DNA from: a bacterium
Lineage (GTDB): Bacteria > CLD3 > SB21
Assembly (NCBI GenBank): GCA_019695335.1
Contig: JAIBAF010000006.1
Location: forward strand, 1 to 64,000
Direction: 5' to 3'
Length of the DNA: 64,000 nucleotides
Positions 9,041 through 17,569 of this stretch are shown piece after piece. The position numbers and the translations under genes are program-made. Under the pieces are notes generated by a model, which worked only from the letters and a program-made list of their open reading frames with translations, did no database searches and was not told the origin of the DNA. Position 1 is the first letter of the stretch; each line of letters begins with the position of its first letter.

Positions 9041-9514
9041 CTATTTTTTAGTCGCCTTAATAATTTTTTGTTCAGCGAGCGGTCGATCCATTTTATCCGT
9101 CGCCGTTTGTTCAATTTTTTGAACAATATCATAACCGGAAATGACTTCGCCGAAAATGGTATGTTTGTCATTAAGCCATGCGGTCGGAACGGTGGTTATA
9201 AAAAACTGGCTGCCGTTTGTTCTCGGGCCGGCATTGGCCATTGCGAGCAATCCTTTGCGGTCGAATCTTTCCTTGGGACTGAATTCATCTTCAAACGGTT
9301 TGCCCCAAACCGATTGCCCACCACGACCGGTGCCGGTAGGGTCGCCGCCTTGGATCATAAAATTTTTGATCACACGATGAAAAATAATGCCGTCGTAATA
9401 TCCTTTTTCAACCAGCTTTTCAAAATTTTCGCTCGCTTTTGGAGCCGCGTCAGGTTTAAGCTGTACTTCAATGGTACCTTGCGTGGTTTCCAAAATGATA
9501 ATCGATGCGCTCAT
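9041..9514 (-). CDS. Cyclophilin-type peptidyl-prolyl cis-trans isomerase
   Basis: This is a compact single-domain cyclophilin (157 residues) that catalyses proline isomerisation during folding. The active-site signatures FHRVIKNFMIQGGDPTGTG and SQFFITTVPTAWLNDKHTIF are complete, including the catalytic Arg in FHRV and the FFI segment. No signal peptide is present, so it should be cytoplasmic. It lies between the TesA-like esterase (34 bp upstream) and the envelope protein (2 bp downstream) on the minus strand. Its ATG at 9514 follows AAGGAG at a suitable distance. Confidence 0.95.
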   Translation of the reverse strand: MSASIIILETTQGTIEVQLKPDAAPKASENFEKLVEKGYYDGIIFHRVIKNFMIQGGDPTGTGRGGQSVWGKPFEDEFSPKERFDRKGLLAMANAGPRTNGSQFFITTVPTAWLNDKHTIFGEVISGYDIVQKIEQTATDKMDRPLAEQKIIKATKK

Positions 9515-9548
9515 AGAATCTCCTTCTTAATGGATGAATGATTAAAAA

Positions 9549-10166
9549 TTATTTTACAGATTGAAGAATGGGTTTCAAATACTTCCAGACAGTCTCGGCA
9601 ACGATTTTGTGGCCTTCAGGTTTGGGATGGATTCCGTCGGATAAATTCAAATCGGGTTTGTCGGCAACACCTTCCAACAAAAAAGGAATCCTTTCAATGC
9701 CATTCGTTTTTGCAAGATCGGGGAAAATTTTTCGAAAAGTTGTCGTATAGGTTTCACCCATGTTAGGCGGAACTTCCATACCAGCAATGAGAATTTTTGT
9801 TCCGGGATATTTTTCTTTAGTTTTAGTAATAATCGCCTGTAAATTTTCTTTAGTGAGATTGAGAGGAATACCGCGCAAGCCGTCGTTGGCTCCCAATTCT
9901 AAGACCAACACATCAATTTTTTGTTTCAGAAGCCAATCCATTCTGCGTAGTCCGCCGGACGTTGTTTCGCCACTGATACCGGCATTAATAATTTTAAAAT
10001 TTAATCCGGCTTGATCGATTTTATTCTGAATCAACGAGGGGTATGCTTCGGAAGGTTCAACACCAAAACCGGCCGTAAGACTATTGCCGAGGAATACAAT
10101 GTTTTTTTGATCTTGCGAAAATACCGTGGAATAAAAAAAGAAAAACATGGTGATGTATCGAAACAA
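9549..10166 (-). CDS. tesA: TesA-like GDSL/SGNH esterase, arylesterase or lysophospholipase
   Basis: This is an SGNH hydrolase of 205 residues with a short signal peptide (about 1-17, ending STVFSQ), so it is exported. The blocks are visible: catalytic Ser in FLGNSLTAG (block I), Gly in GISGETTSGG (block II), Asn in LGANDGLRG (block III), and Asp/His in DGIHPKPEGH (block V). Block I reads GNSL instead of GDSL, which is common in the family. The enzyme would hydrolyse short acyl esters or thioesters in the periplasm. It is divergent from a YbbA-YbbP-like exporter, the same arrangement as tesA-ybbA-ybbP in Escherichia coli, which supports orthology. Confidence 0.88.
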   Translation of the reverse strand: MFRYITMFFFFYSTVFSQDQKNIVFLGNSLTAGFGVEPSEAYPSLIQNKIDQAGLNFKIINAGISGETTSGGLRRMDWLLKQKIDVLVLELGANDGLRGIPLNLTKENLQAIITKTKEKYPGTKILIAGMEVPPNMGETYTTTFRKIFPDLAKTNGIERIPFLLEGVADKPDLNLSDGIHPKPEGHKIVAETVWKYLKPILQSVK

Positions 10167-10243
10167 AATCAGACCTTCCAGTATTTTGTCATCGGAAGTT
10201 GTAGTAAGAACAAATTACTTCGAAAATGCGTATTGTGATTCTA

Positions 10244-10258
10244 ATAACGGATCGTTAT
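10244..10258. promoter_or_regulatory. Inverted repeat in the divergent tesA/ybbA region
   Basis: ATAACG-GAT-CGTTAT is a perfect 6-bp inverted repeat in the 143-bp region between two divergent genes, 52 bp upstream of the exporter ATPase start. Its location suggests a shared operator. Nothing else supports it. Confidence 0.25.
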
Positions 10259-10309
10259 GTTATTTCCGTTTTTAATCGGGCGAATCCAACATACTAAAAT
10301 TCATTAACT

Positions 10310-10996
10310 ATGTCCACAGTTTTAAGCGTCACTCATCTTACTCAATCTTATCGAAGCGGTCATCGCGAACTCACTGTTGTCAAAGATATTAGCTTTTCGG
10401 TGGAAGCAGGTGCGTCGTGTGCGATCGTAGGCCCTTCGGGAAGCGGCAAAACCACGTTGCTAGGTTTATGCGCCGGTTTAGATCGTCCGACGGCCGGTTC
10501 CGTCGCACTTAACGGGGTTGTTCTCGACGGGCTTGACGAAGACCAGCGTGCCATAATTCGCAATCAATCCGTCGGATTCGTATTTCAGAATTTTCAGTTG
10601 ATTCCAACGTTGACGGCGCTAGAAAATGTCATGGTGCCGATGGAATTGCGCGGCGAAAATCATGCCGAGGTACGTGCCAGAGAATGGCTTGAACGCGTGG
10701 GACTGGGCGACCGACTGGACCATTATCCGGTTCAACTTTCCGGCGGCGAGCAGCAACGTGTAGCGCTGGCACGCGCCTTTGTTACCAAACCCACTATTTT
10801 GTTTGCCGACGAGCCGACCGGTAATTTGGATGATGAAACAAGTCACAAAATTGAAGAACTGCTTTTTGAACTTAATCACGAAGCCGGTACGGCGCTAGTC
10901 TTAGTTACACACAATTTAGAACTTGCACAACGGACGCAACGAATTATCCAATTAAAAGGGGGGCATGTTGTTAACGATAGTCCCTTTAAAAAATGA
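10310..10996 (+). CDS. ybbA: ABC exporter ATPase, YbbA/LolD-like
   Basis: This is an ATP-binding subunit of 228 residues in the MacB/LolD/YbbA group. It has a Walker [10 protein letters not shown] (about 41-49), Q-loop, signature [14 protein letters not shown], Walker [13 protein letters not shown], and the switch histidine in LVLVTHNLE. It would energise the large FtsX-type permease encoded 64 bp downstream. The neighbouring divergent TesA-like gene supports the YbbA assignment over LolD. The exported substrate is not known for this group. Confidence 0.92.
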   Translation: MSTVLSVTHLTQSYRSGHRELTVVKDISFSVEAGASCAIVGPSGSGKTTLLGLCAGLDRPTAGSVALNGVVLDGLDEDQRAIIRNQSVGFVFQNFQLIPTLTALENVMVPMELRGENHAEVRAREWLERVGLGDRLDHYPVQLSGGEQQRVALARAFVTKPTILFADEPTGNLDDETSHKIEELLFELNHEAGTALVLVTHNLELAQRTQRIIQLKGGHVVNDSPFKK

Positions 10997-11060
10997 TTGG
11001 TAATAATAAGAAATTAACAAACCAAAATTATTCGATATTCTTAATTGCTCATTATTCATT

Positions 11061-13571
11061 ATGAAGTGGCTTCTAAAAATGGCTATTCGTGATAGCCGGC
11101 AACATCGCGGTAAATTATTATTGTTTACACTGTCGATTATCATGGGCGTCGGAGCTATGGTGGCCATCGGATCGATGAATGATAATTTTAAACGCGATGT
11201 GGACGATCAAGCCAAGTCGTTGCTCGGAGCCGATTTGGTGTTATCCAGCCGTCAGCCTTTTAAACCTGAGACGGAAACATTGATCGATTCGATCGGCGGC
11301 GAGCAATCGCGCGAGATCAGTTTCGCGTCGATGATTGTTTTCGTTAAAAACGGCGGAACGCGGCTGATTCAAGTGAAAACCATCGAAGGTAATTTTCCAT
11401 ATTATGGCGCATTAGAGACGGAGCCGATAGAATCGGAAAAAAAATTCCGTGTTTCACAACAAGCGCTTGTCGATGACGGGCTGATGATTCAATACGGCGC
11501 CGTTTTGGGTGATTCAATTAAGTTAGGTGCGATGACGTTTCAAATTGCCGGGAGAATCAAAAAGATTCCGGGCGAATCGGCGGCCACATCCCTCGTCAGC
11601 CCGCCGGTGTACATTCCGATGAAATATTTGAATGAAACCAACCTCCTACAACGCGGCAGCAGGGTTCTTTATAAAATATATTTCAAAATAAATGATTCTG
11701 AAAAAATTGTCGAATCGATTAAACCGCATATTCAGAAATATCAATTATCGTACGAAACGGTCGAGAGCCGGAAAGCCGCCTTAGGAAGATCGTTTGATAA
11801 TCTATATCGGTTTTTGAACCTGGTGGCGTTCATTGCCTTGTTATTGGGCTGTGTGGGAGTGGCCAGTTCCATTCATGTGTTTATCAAACAAAAATGGTCA
11901 ACCATTGCAGTGTTGCGATCGATGGGAGCGAAATCGTCGCAGGCGTTTTTAATTTATTTGATACAAATCGCAGCGATGGGTTTCTGGGGTTCTCTCACAG
12001 GCGTCTTGCTGGGTATCGGCATTCAAACGATTTTGCCTAATGTGTTTAAAGATTTTTTACCGGTAGAAGTCAATTGGAGTTTATCATGGGTGGCTATTGG
12101 TGAGGGATTTGCCATTGGATTTTTGATGGCCATGCTGTTTGCCCTGTTGCCTTTGTTGAGCGTACGAAAAATTTCGCCGCTCGTCACCTTACGTTCGTCT
12201 TACGAAGAAAAAAAATCCGGATTCAGAGAGCCGTTGCTCTGGATCGTCATGACGGTTATCACAGCCGCCGTATGCGGATTTGCCGGAGCGATTACCGGTG
12301 ATTGGGTACAAGGCGTATTCTTCACCATTGCGATTGCCTTGGCATTCGGGCTGATAATTCTTGCGGCGCGACTATTGATGCGAGTTGTTAAACAATTTCT
12401 GCCGCGGGCCTGGGGGTACGAATGGCGGCAGGGTTTGGCGAATTTATATCGCCCGAACAATCAGACGATCATTCTGATGCTGTCCATCGGACTCGGTACA
12501 TTTTTAATTTCAAGCTTATATCTCACGCAGCAAATGCTGGTGGACCAATTATCCATCGCAGGGAGCGGCACGCAACCGAATGTCGTGCTGTTTGATATTC
12601 AAACCGATCAGGCCGAAGGTGTTGCTGAAACCGTACAATCGCTGGGTCTTCCGATCATGCAGCGCGTGCCGATTGTCACCATGGGACTTGCCGGCGTAAA
12701 AAACAAAACAATTGAAGAAATCCGAGCCGACACAACATCGCGCGTGCCCCGCTGGGTCAGAGAATTCAGATGCACTTACCGCGATACGCTGACAAATACG
12801 GAAACGATCATTCATGGGCAATTACAAAAAGCGGTACGTCTACCGTCGGATACCATTTTCATTTCCATCGAAGAAAGTATGGCTGAAAATCTTGATGTTG
12901 CTATCGGTGATACGGTCGTTTTCAACGTGCAAGGTTTGACCGTGAACACGTTGGTCGGAAATATCCGAAAAGTTGATTGGCGCCGCGTGCAGCCGAATTT
13001 TTTTGTAGTCTTTCCAACCGGCGTTCTCGAAGGCGCGCCGCAATTTTCTGTACTCGTAACGCGCGTAACATCGAATGAGGAATCCGCTCAGTTACAGCAA
13101 ATCGTTGTTCAAAAATTTCCTAATATTTCCATCGTTGATCTTACGTTGATTTTAAAAACCGTTGACTCACTTCTTAGTAAAATTTCCTTTGTCATTCGTT
13201 TTATGGCGTTTTTCAGTATGCTGACGGGATTTATTGTTTTAATCAGCGCTTTGATCACAAGTCGTTATCAAAGGTTGAATGAAAGCGTACTGTTGCGGAC
13301 TTTAGGCGCTGTGAGACGGCAAGTGTTACGAATCATGGGAATTGAATACTTATTTTTAGGAGGGTTGGCTGCGCTGACAGGATCCATTTTGGCGCTTGGC
13401 GGTGCGTGGGCGCTGGCTTATTTTGTATTTGAAACGCCATACGATCCGGCGTGGTTGCCGGTTGTGAGTGTTTGGCTTGTAGTGACGGCGATGACAATCA
13501 TGATCGGTATATTCGTCAGCCGCGATGTACTTGAAAAGCCGCCGTTGGAAGTGCTTCGTTCTGAAGTGTGA
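11061..13571 (+). CDS. ybbP: FtsX-family ABC permease, YbbP-like
   Basis: The protein (836 residues) has an N-terminal membrane helix (about 16-36), a large periplasmic domain, a first FtsX block (about 250-370), further helices (about 390-480), a second periplasmic domain, and a C-terminal FtsX block (about 710-830) ending PPLEVLRSEV. This duplicated MacB-PCD/FtsX layout with extra helices is the YbbP pattern and is much longer than LolC/E. It forms the membrane part of the exporter with the ATPase upstream. The substrate is unknown; lipid or envelope maintenance is an inference from family and from the TesA-like neighbour. Confidence 0.9.
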   Translation: MKWLLKMAIRDSRQHRGKLLLFTLSIIMGVGAMVAIGSMNDNFKRDVDDQAKSLLGADLVLSSRQPFKPETETLIDSIGGEQSREISFASMIVFVKNGGTRLIQVKTIEGNFPYYGALETEPIESEKKFRVSQQALVDDGLMIQYGAVLGDSIKLGAMTFQIAGRIKKIPGESAATSLVSPPVYIPMKYLNETNLLQRGSRVLYKIYFKINDSEKIVESIKPHIQKYQLSYETVESRKAALGRSFDNLYRFLNLVAFIALLLGCVGVASSIHVFIKQKWSTIAVLRSMGAKSSQAFLIYLIQIAAMGFWGSLTGVLLGIGIQTILPNVFKDFLPVEVNWSLSWVAIGEGFAIGFLMAMLFALLPLLSVRKISPLVTLRSSYEEKKSGFREPLLWIVMTVITAAVCGFAGAITGDWVQGVFFTIAIALAFGLIILAARLLMRVVKQFLPRAWGYEWRQGLANLYRPNNQTIILMLSIGLGTFLISSLYLTQQMLVDQLSIAGSGTQPNVVLFDIQTDQAEGVAETVQSLGLPIMQRVPIVTMGLAGVKNKTIEEIRADTTSRVPRWVREFRCTYRDTLTNTETIIHGQLQKAVRLPSDTIFISIEESMAENLDVAIGDTVVFNVQGLTVNTLVGNIRKVDWRRVQPNFFVVFPTGVLEGAPQFSVLVTRVTSNEESAQLQQIVVQKFPNISIVDLTLILKTVDSLLSKISFVIRFMAFFSMLTGFIVLISALITSRYQRLNESVLLRTLGAVRRQVLRIMGIEYLFLGGLAALTGSILALGGAWALAYFVFETPYDPAWLPVVSVWLVVTAMTIMIGIFVSRDVLEKPPLEVLRSEV

Positions 13572-13678
13572 TAAAGGTTATTTAACCGTCAGGTCTGCAA
13601 AAAATTTTATTTACATCTCTGATCGATGCTGCATGCATAACACTTATCGCTGTTCATAACTAATTGAGAGGAATTATT

Positions 13679-14554
13679 ATGAAGTTTAAAAATTTTATTA
13701 CCGTTTTGTTATGCATTTTCTTTATAGCCACAGGCTGTGATTCCGATAAAAAACAACCGGTTGAATTTTCTACACAAACTGAAGCTGAGCAATCGTATGA
13801 ACAGCTTCAATCCAGCCAGACCGATCCTCTGGAGATTGTTAATAAAGTTTTAGAGGCTGCATCGTTCAGCGAATCGTTTGACGGGAGCGCGGATGGCCTG
13901 AGTAAACATCGGCTCGGTAAACGCCGCACAATGATGAAGGCAAATTCCGTCAGCTTTACATACAACAGCAATACGGGATATTGGACGCTGGATGCCGATA
14001 CAACTGAGAATGGCGTAAATTTTTCATTATTTTATAAAGTTCGCTACACACCAAGAGGATTATTCGGTCTTGCGACGGAACTGACTGATCGAATGGAATA
14101 TGAAACTCATGTTAATGTGAATGGCGTTGTCGTCGATTCCAGTGAAGGCGCGTTGGGCGATTCCGTCGACGTCACGCTCGATTATTCGGAAAATTACGAT
14201 ATTCAGAGCGACGAACCTTTTGTGACGAATACGAATTTTATTACAATCACGGGATCGACGAGTGCGTCGAGTGAATTCTCCGTAGCGCAATTGACGGCCA
14301 CAGCAAGTTATAATTATGACGTCCATGCGTTGAAGATTTTCGGGCCATTTAATGACGCAGAGGATGAACCGGAATATCCGGAAAGCGGATCGATCCATTT
14401 TACAGTCGATTATTCGGTTACCGCACCGGAATTGTCAGGCTCCTATTTCATCGAAGGAACCATAACCTTCGATGGCGATAATACGGCAACACTGGAGTAC
14501 GGCGGATTCACTTTTATTCTCAATCTGGATGATGGAACGGTAACGCCGGTGTAG
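13679..14554 (+). CDS. Lipoprotein of unknown function
   Basis: The protein has 291 residues from the ATG at 13679, which follows GAGAGGAA at a good distance; the in-frame TTG at 13664 lies over that ribosome binding site and is unlikely. A hydrophobic stretch ends in the lipobox IATGC (Cys about 20). The mature part starts with a charged, Gln/Ser-rich linker and continues as a beta-rich sequence with repeated Thr/Asn/Tyr strands, for example VDVTLDYSENYDIQ and INFTVDYS-like segments. I do not recognise a family. A terminator follows 27 bp after the stop, so it is probably monocistronic. Confidence 0.8.
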   Translation: MKFKNFITVLLCIFFIATGCDSDKKQPVEFSTQTEAEQSYEQLQSSQTDPLEIVNKVLEAASFSESFDGSADGLSKHRLGKRRTMMKANSVSFTYNSNTGYWTLDADTTENGVNFSLFYKVRYTPRGLFGLATELTDRMEYETHVNVNGVVVDSSEGALGDSVDVTLDYSENYDIQSDEPFVTNTNFITITGSTSASSEFSVAQLTATASYNYDVHALKIFGPFNDAEDEPEYPESGSIHFTVDYSVTAPELSGSYFIEGTITFDGDNTATLEYGGFTFILNLDDGTVTPV

Positions 14555-14581
14555 TTTTTAGTAGAAAATTCAATTAATGAA

Positions 14582-14617
14582 ATAGCGTGGCGAAAAAAAT
14601 TGCCGCGCTATTTTTTT
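14582..14617 (+). terminator. Rho-independent terminator
   Basis: The arms ATAGCGTGGC and GCCGCGCTAT pair over 10 positions with one G-U, around a 10-base loop (CGAAAAAAAT...), followed by seven T. It lies 27 bp after the stop of the upstream lipoprotein gene. Confidence 0.85.
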
Positions 14618-14669
14618 AGGCGCCCAATCTGCATGTTGTATAAAATAATGATATGAAGTATCTTCCACG

Positions 14670-15110
14670 ATGAATATTGCTTCTTACCTCACACAACGCG
14701 GCTCGATATATTTCTGGAAATACAAAACCGACGGATGGCTTGGCAGTGAATGGCATTTTACGGCCAATGCCGTAGGTTGGAATTTTTTTGTCGAGTTATT
14801 GAATCAAATCGAAAGATCAGATTCTGACTGTACTTTTTTGATTAGCACAAAAGCCGTGACTCAAAAAATTCTGCGTGTACCGGATTTTAATTCGCCTTAT
14901 GAGAATCGGGATGGATTAAGACTGACTTATTCGCCATTCGAATCGAACTATTATGAATGGAGTTTAAGCGATAATGAACATATTGTTGACATTTCATTCG
15001 GCAAAGCCATTCTTCATGAATGGCGGCGTGTTATGACGGAGTCTGAAGAAAGGGAAACGAGCATCGGGCTCGAGGACGATCACACGATTTTTGTGTGGAG
15101 GATCGCTTAA
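14670..15110 (+). CDS. Small unknown protein
   Basis: This is an intact ORF of 146 residues with no signal peptide or membrane segment. It is rich in Trp and aromatic residues (TDGWLGSEWHFTANAVGWNF near the N terminus, ILHEWRRV in the C-terminal third, ending FVWRIA). I recognise no domain. Codon use looks like that of its neighbours and the frame is clean, so I consider it real. It stands alone between a terminator upstream and an imperfect stem-loop downstream. Confidence 0.65.
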   Translation: MNIASYLTQRGSIYFWKYKTDGWLGSEWHFTANAVGWNFFVELLNQIERSDSDCTFLISTKAVTQKILRVPDFNSPYENRDGLRLTYSPFESNYYEWSLSDNEHIVDISFGKAILHEWRRVMTESEERETSIGLEDDHTIFVWRIA

Positions 15111-15116
15111 TTAACG

Positions 15117-15152
15117 GTAAATTCGTTCCAATATACGAGGAAACGTATTTAC
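15117..15152. other. Imperfect stem-loop after an unknown gene
   Basis: GTAAATTCGTTCC and GGAAACGTATTTAC pair with one mismatch and one bulge around a 9-base loop. It starts 7 bp after the stop of the 14670 gene. No T run follows, so it may stabilise the 3' end rather than terminate. Confidence 0.3.
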
Positions 15153-15208
15153 GATTGAATGCGTGATTATGTGACGACCGAATTGTAGGAATTCTTTATA
15201 CAAAAAAT

Positions 15209-15953
15209 TTAGGGTTTTGGAAATGATAGGTGTAGGCCCATGGCTAACCATAAGCCGTTATTATCGAAACTTCTACGCCCTGATATTGGAAATGAAAAAC
15301 CGACTTGTGAGGATAATTTAAAATACTCAAATCCGAAACGCAGCGTGGCCGCAGGCTCGGCGAAAACAGCATAATGACGTCCCTCCGTCGATAATTTTTC
15401 AGCGCCATCGTTTAAAATTTCGGTCTTGGTATAGTTTGAAAACTTAATTCCGGTTATTCGAAAAGAGAGAATCCGTTCAAATCGACGGTTTATCCATCCT
15501 TCGTTGCCTTGAACAAAAAACTTATAATAATTTCCCTCTACTAAAATGCTTGCGTCAGGGAAAAGTTTTGGTTTGGGTTCCAGATGATCAATCGAACCAA
15601 GACCGATACCTGCCAAAAAATTAATGCGTGTTTTTTGTGCTTCAGGCAATGAGAATCCAAATCCAAGTTCAACATCTTTTTTTTTCTAAATCTCGGCATT
15701 CATCGCATTGATTATAATCAATCCACTCTCCGTTGAGAATTGCAAAAAAGTTATTGGTTAAGTATTTACCGTTTTGCAATGTAATGTTGTTGAGGCCGGA
15801 TTCGTTATAATTATAATGGATATTAAAATCCCATGGAATATTTTTTTCAGGGAATGAAATATTGAGAATGTTAGGTTCATAGGCAGAGATTTGAGATAAA
15901 ACTATTTTATCTGAAAATAAAGCCAATAAAAAAAGCACGATGATTTTTTTCAT
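15209..15953 (-). CDS. Outer-membrane beta-barrel-like protein with frameshift at A9
   Basis: Two adjacent minus-strand frames form one protein of about 247 residues. The first part starts at the ATG at 15953 (AAGGG six bases upstream) with a signal peptide MKKIIVLFLLALFSDKIVLS and runs to DLEKK. The second continues with DVELGFGFSLPEAQKTRIN and ends at 15209 with a barrel-like C terminus, LWLAMGLHLSFPKP. The break is in a run of nine A on the coding strand (T run 15677-15685); eight A would keep the frame. Without the shift the product stops two codons later (RC, stop). The cause may be a sequencing or assembly error, phase variation, transcriptional slippage, or a fresh mutation. Function is unknown; the C-terminal half has the strand pattern of small outer-membrane barrels. 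Confidence 0.65.
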
Positions 15954-16049
15954 TGTAAACCCTTTATGGTTACTGCTTACAAAATATAATAAAACATAAT
16001 AAGATATAATACTGATATGTCTCAGTATACAGTAAATATGTGATAAGGC

Positions 16050-16069
16050 AACTAGCAAAATTGGTAGTT
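16050..16069. repeat. Inverted repeat 1 of a related pair
   Basis: AACTAGCAA-AA-TTGGTAGTT is a 9-bp inverted repeat with one mismatch. It shares CAAAATTGGTNGTTTTTCA with a second copy 53 bp away (16104-16121). The region 15954-16334 contains no gene; it separates the frameshifted outer-membrane gene (minus strand) from the aminotransferase gene (plus strand), so the pair is placed to act on one or both promoters. Confidence 0.45.
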
Positions 16070-16103
16070 TTTCATGTAAAATATTGCGAATATGTATAAA
16101 ATG

Positions 16104-16121
16104 ACAACCAAAATTGGTTGT
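16104..16121. repeat. Inverted repeat 2 of a related pair
   Basis: ACAACCAA-AA-TTGGTTGT is a perfect 8-bp inverted repeat followed by TTTTCA. It has the same 2-base centre and flank as repeat 1. The 53-bp spacing is about five helical turns, which fits cooperative binding of a dimeric regulator. Confidence 0.45.
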
Positions 16122-16150
16122 TTTTCAGTTTGAGACACTACCGCAAAAAA

Positions 16151-16180
16151 TTGACAAAAACCTTTTAAAAAACGTATTAT
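16151..16180 (+). promoter_or_regulatory. Sigma-70-like promoter candidate
   Basis: TTGACA and TATTAT are separated by 18 bases, 155 bp upstream of the aminotransferase start and 30 bp beyond inverted repeat 2. The match is good, but FCB promoters can deviate from this consensus. Confidence 0.4.
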
Positions 16181-16334
16181 TGTCATGTGCTCCGCTTAAT
16201 TAGAACTTTTTAGTAATTTTCAATTTCCAATTTTCAATTTATTCCATTATCTTTAGCTGCTTTCAAAAAATGCCACTAATCCGGCATTCCTTTCTTTCCC
16301 GCATTTCATTAAATTGCATTAAATAAGGCATACT

Positions 16335-17516
16335 ATGGTAACGAAATCTTTTCATCCTCCGATGCGAACATTGATGGGTCCCGGGCCATCGGATGTCTAT
16401 CCGCGCGTGTTGGAAGCATTATCACGTCCGACCATCGGCCATCTCGATCCTAAATTTGTCGAAATGATGGACGAAGTCAAAGCGCTTCTGCAATATGCTT
16501 TTCAAACTAAGAACGAATTGACTATGGTCGTTTCCGCTCCCGGCTCGGCCGGTATGGAGACGTGTTTTGCCAATTTAGTTGAACCCGGTGACAAAGTAAT
16601 CATCTGTCAAAACGGTGTTTTCGGCGGCCGTATGAAAGACATGGCCGAACGTTGCGGCGGTCAGGCTGTTCTGGTTGAGGATGCCTGGGGAACAGCGGTA
16701 AGTCCCCAAAAATTGGAGGACGCGCTGAAAAATAACCGTGACGCCAAGTTGGTTGCTTTCGTGCAGGCGGAAACGTCGACGGGCGCTTTATCCGATGCGA
16801 AAACGCTGGTTGATATCGCGCATAAATATGATTGCATCGCTATTGTCGATGCGGTGACGTCGCTGGGCGGCGTTCCGGTGAAAGTGGACGAATGGCAAAT
16901 TGACGCGATTTATTCCGGAACGCAGAAATGTTTGTCATGTATTCCGGGGTTGTCGCCGCTGAGTTTCGGTCCGCGCGCCGTGGAGAAGATCAAAAACAGG
17001 AAAACGAAAATTCAAAGCTGGTTTATGGATTTGAATTTAGTCATGTCCTACTGGAGCGGAGGGACGAAACGTGCGTATCATCATACGGCGCCGATCAATC
17101 CTTTGTATGGACTCCACGAAGCGCTGGTCATTTTGCAGGAAGAAGGATTGGAAAATTCTTGGGCGCGGCACAGGAAACATCATTTAGCGCTCAAAGCCGG
17201 TTTTGAAGCCATGGGATTACAATTCATTGTTCCCGAAAATCAGCGGTTGCCGCAACTCAATGCGGTGACCATTCCACAAGGTATGGATGATGCGACTGTG
17301 CGAACGGCATTACTTAATTCGTATGGCCTTGAAATCGGCGGTGGACTGGGGTCGCTCGCCGGAAAAATCTGGCGCATCGGTTTGATGGGCTATGGGTGCA
17401 ATATGAAAAACGTCGTGACTTGTTTGACAGCCATGGAAACGGTTTTGAGTGGACTCAGAGCAAAGATTAATAAAGGCGTTGGATTACATGAGGCATATTC
17501 AATATTTCATCAATGA
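16335..17516 (+). CDS. Alanine-glyoxylate/serine-pyruvate-type aminotransferase
   Basis: This is a class V, PLP-dependent aminotransferase of 393 residues. It has the N-terminal LMGPGPSDVYPRVL segment, the PLP-contact DAVTSLGG, and the Schiff-base lysine in YSGTQKCLSC (about residue 199). Members transfer amino groups from alanine or serine to glyoxylate; the donor here is not certain. A second paralogue is encoded at 23245-24378, with the lysine in GSQKGLML, so the two may have different substrates. The gene is first in a plus-strand run of six genes. Confidence 0.9.
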   Translation: MVTKSFHPPMRTLMGPGPSDVYPRVLEALSRPTIGHLDPKFVEMMDEVKALLQYAFQTKNELTMVVSAPGSAGMETCFANLVEPGDKVIICQNGVFGGRMKDMAERCGGQAVLVEDAWGTAVSPQKLEDALKNNRDAKLVAFVQAETSTGALSDAKTLVDIAHKYDCIAIVDAVTSLGGVPVKVDEWQIDAIYSGTQKCLSCIPGLSPLSFGPRAVEKIKNRKTKIQSWFMDLNLVMSYWSGGTKRAYHHTAPINPLYGLHEALVILQEEGLENSWARHRKHHLALKAGFEAMGLQFIVPENQRLPQLNAVTIPQGMDDATVRTALLNSYGLEIGGGLGSLAGKIWRIGLMGYGCNMKNVVTCLTAMETVLSGLRAKINKGVGLHEAYSIFHQ

Positions 17517-17569
17517 CAAATTATCAATTAACAACGATCAATAGACAATTAATCAATACGGAGAAGAAA

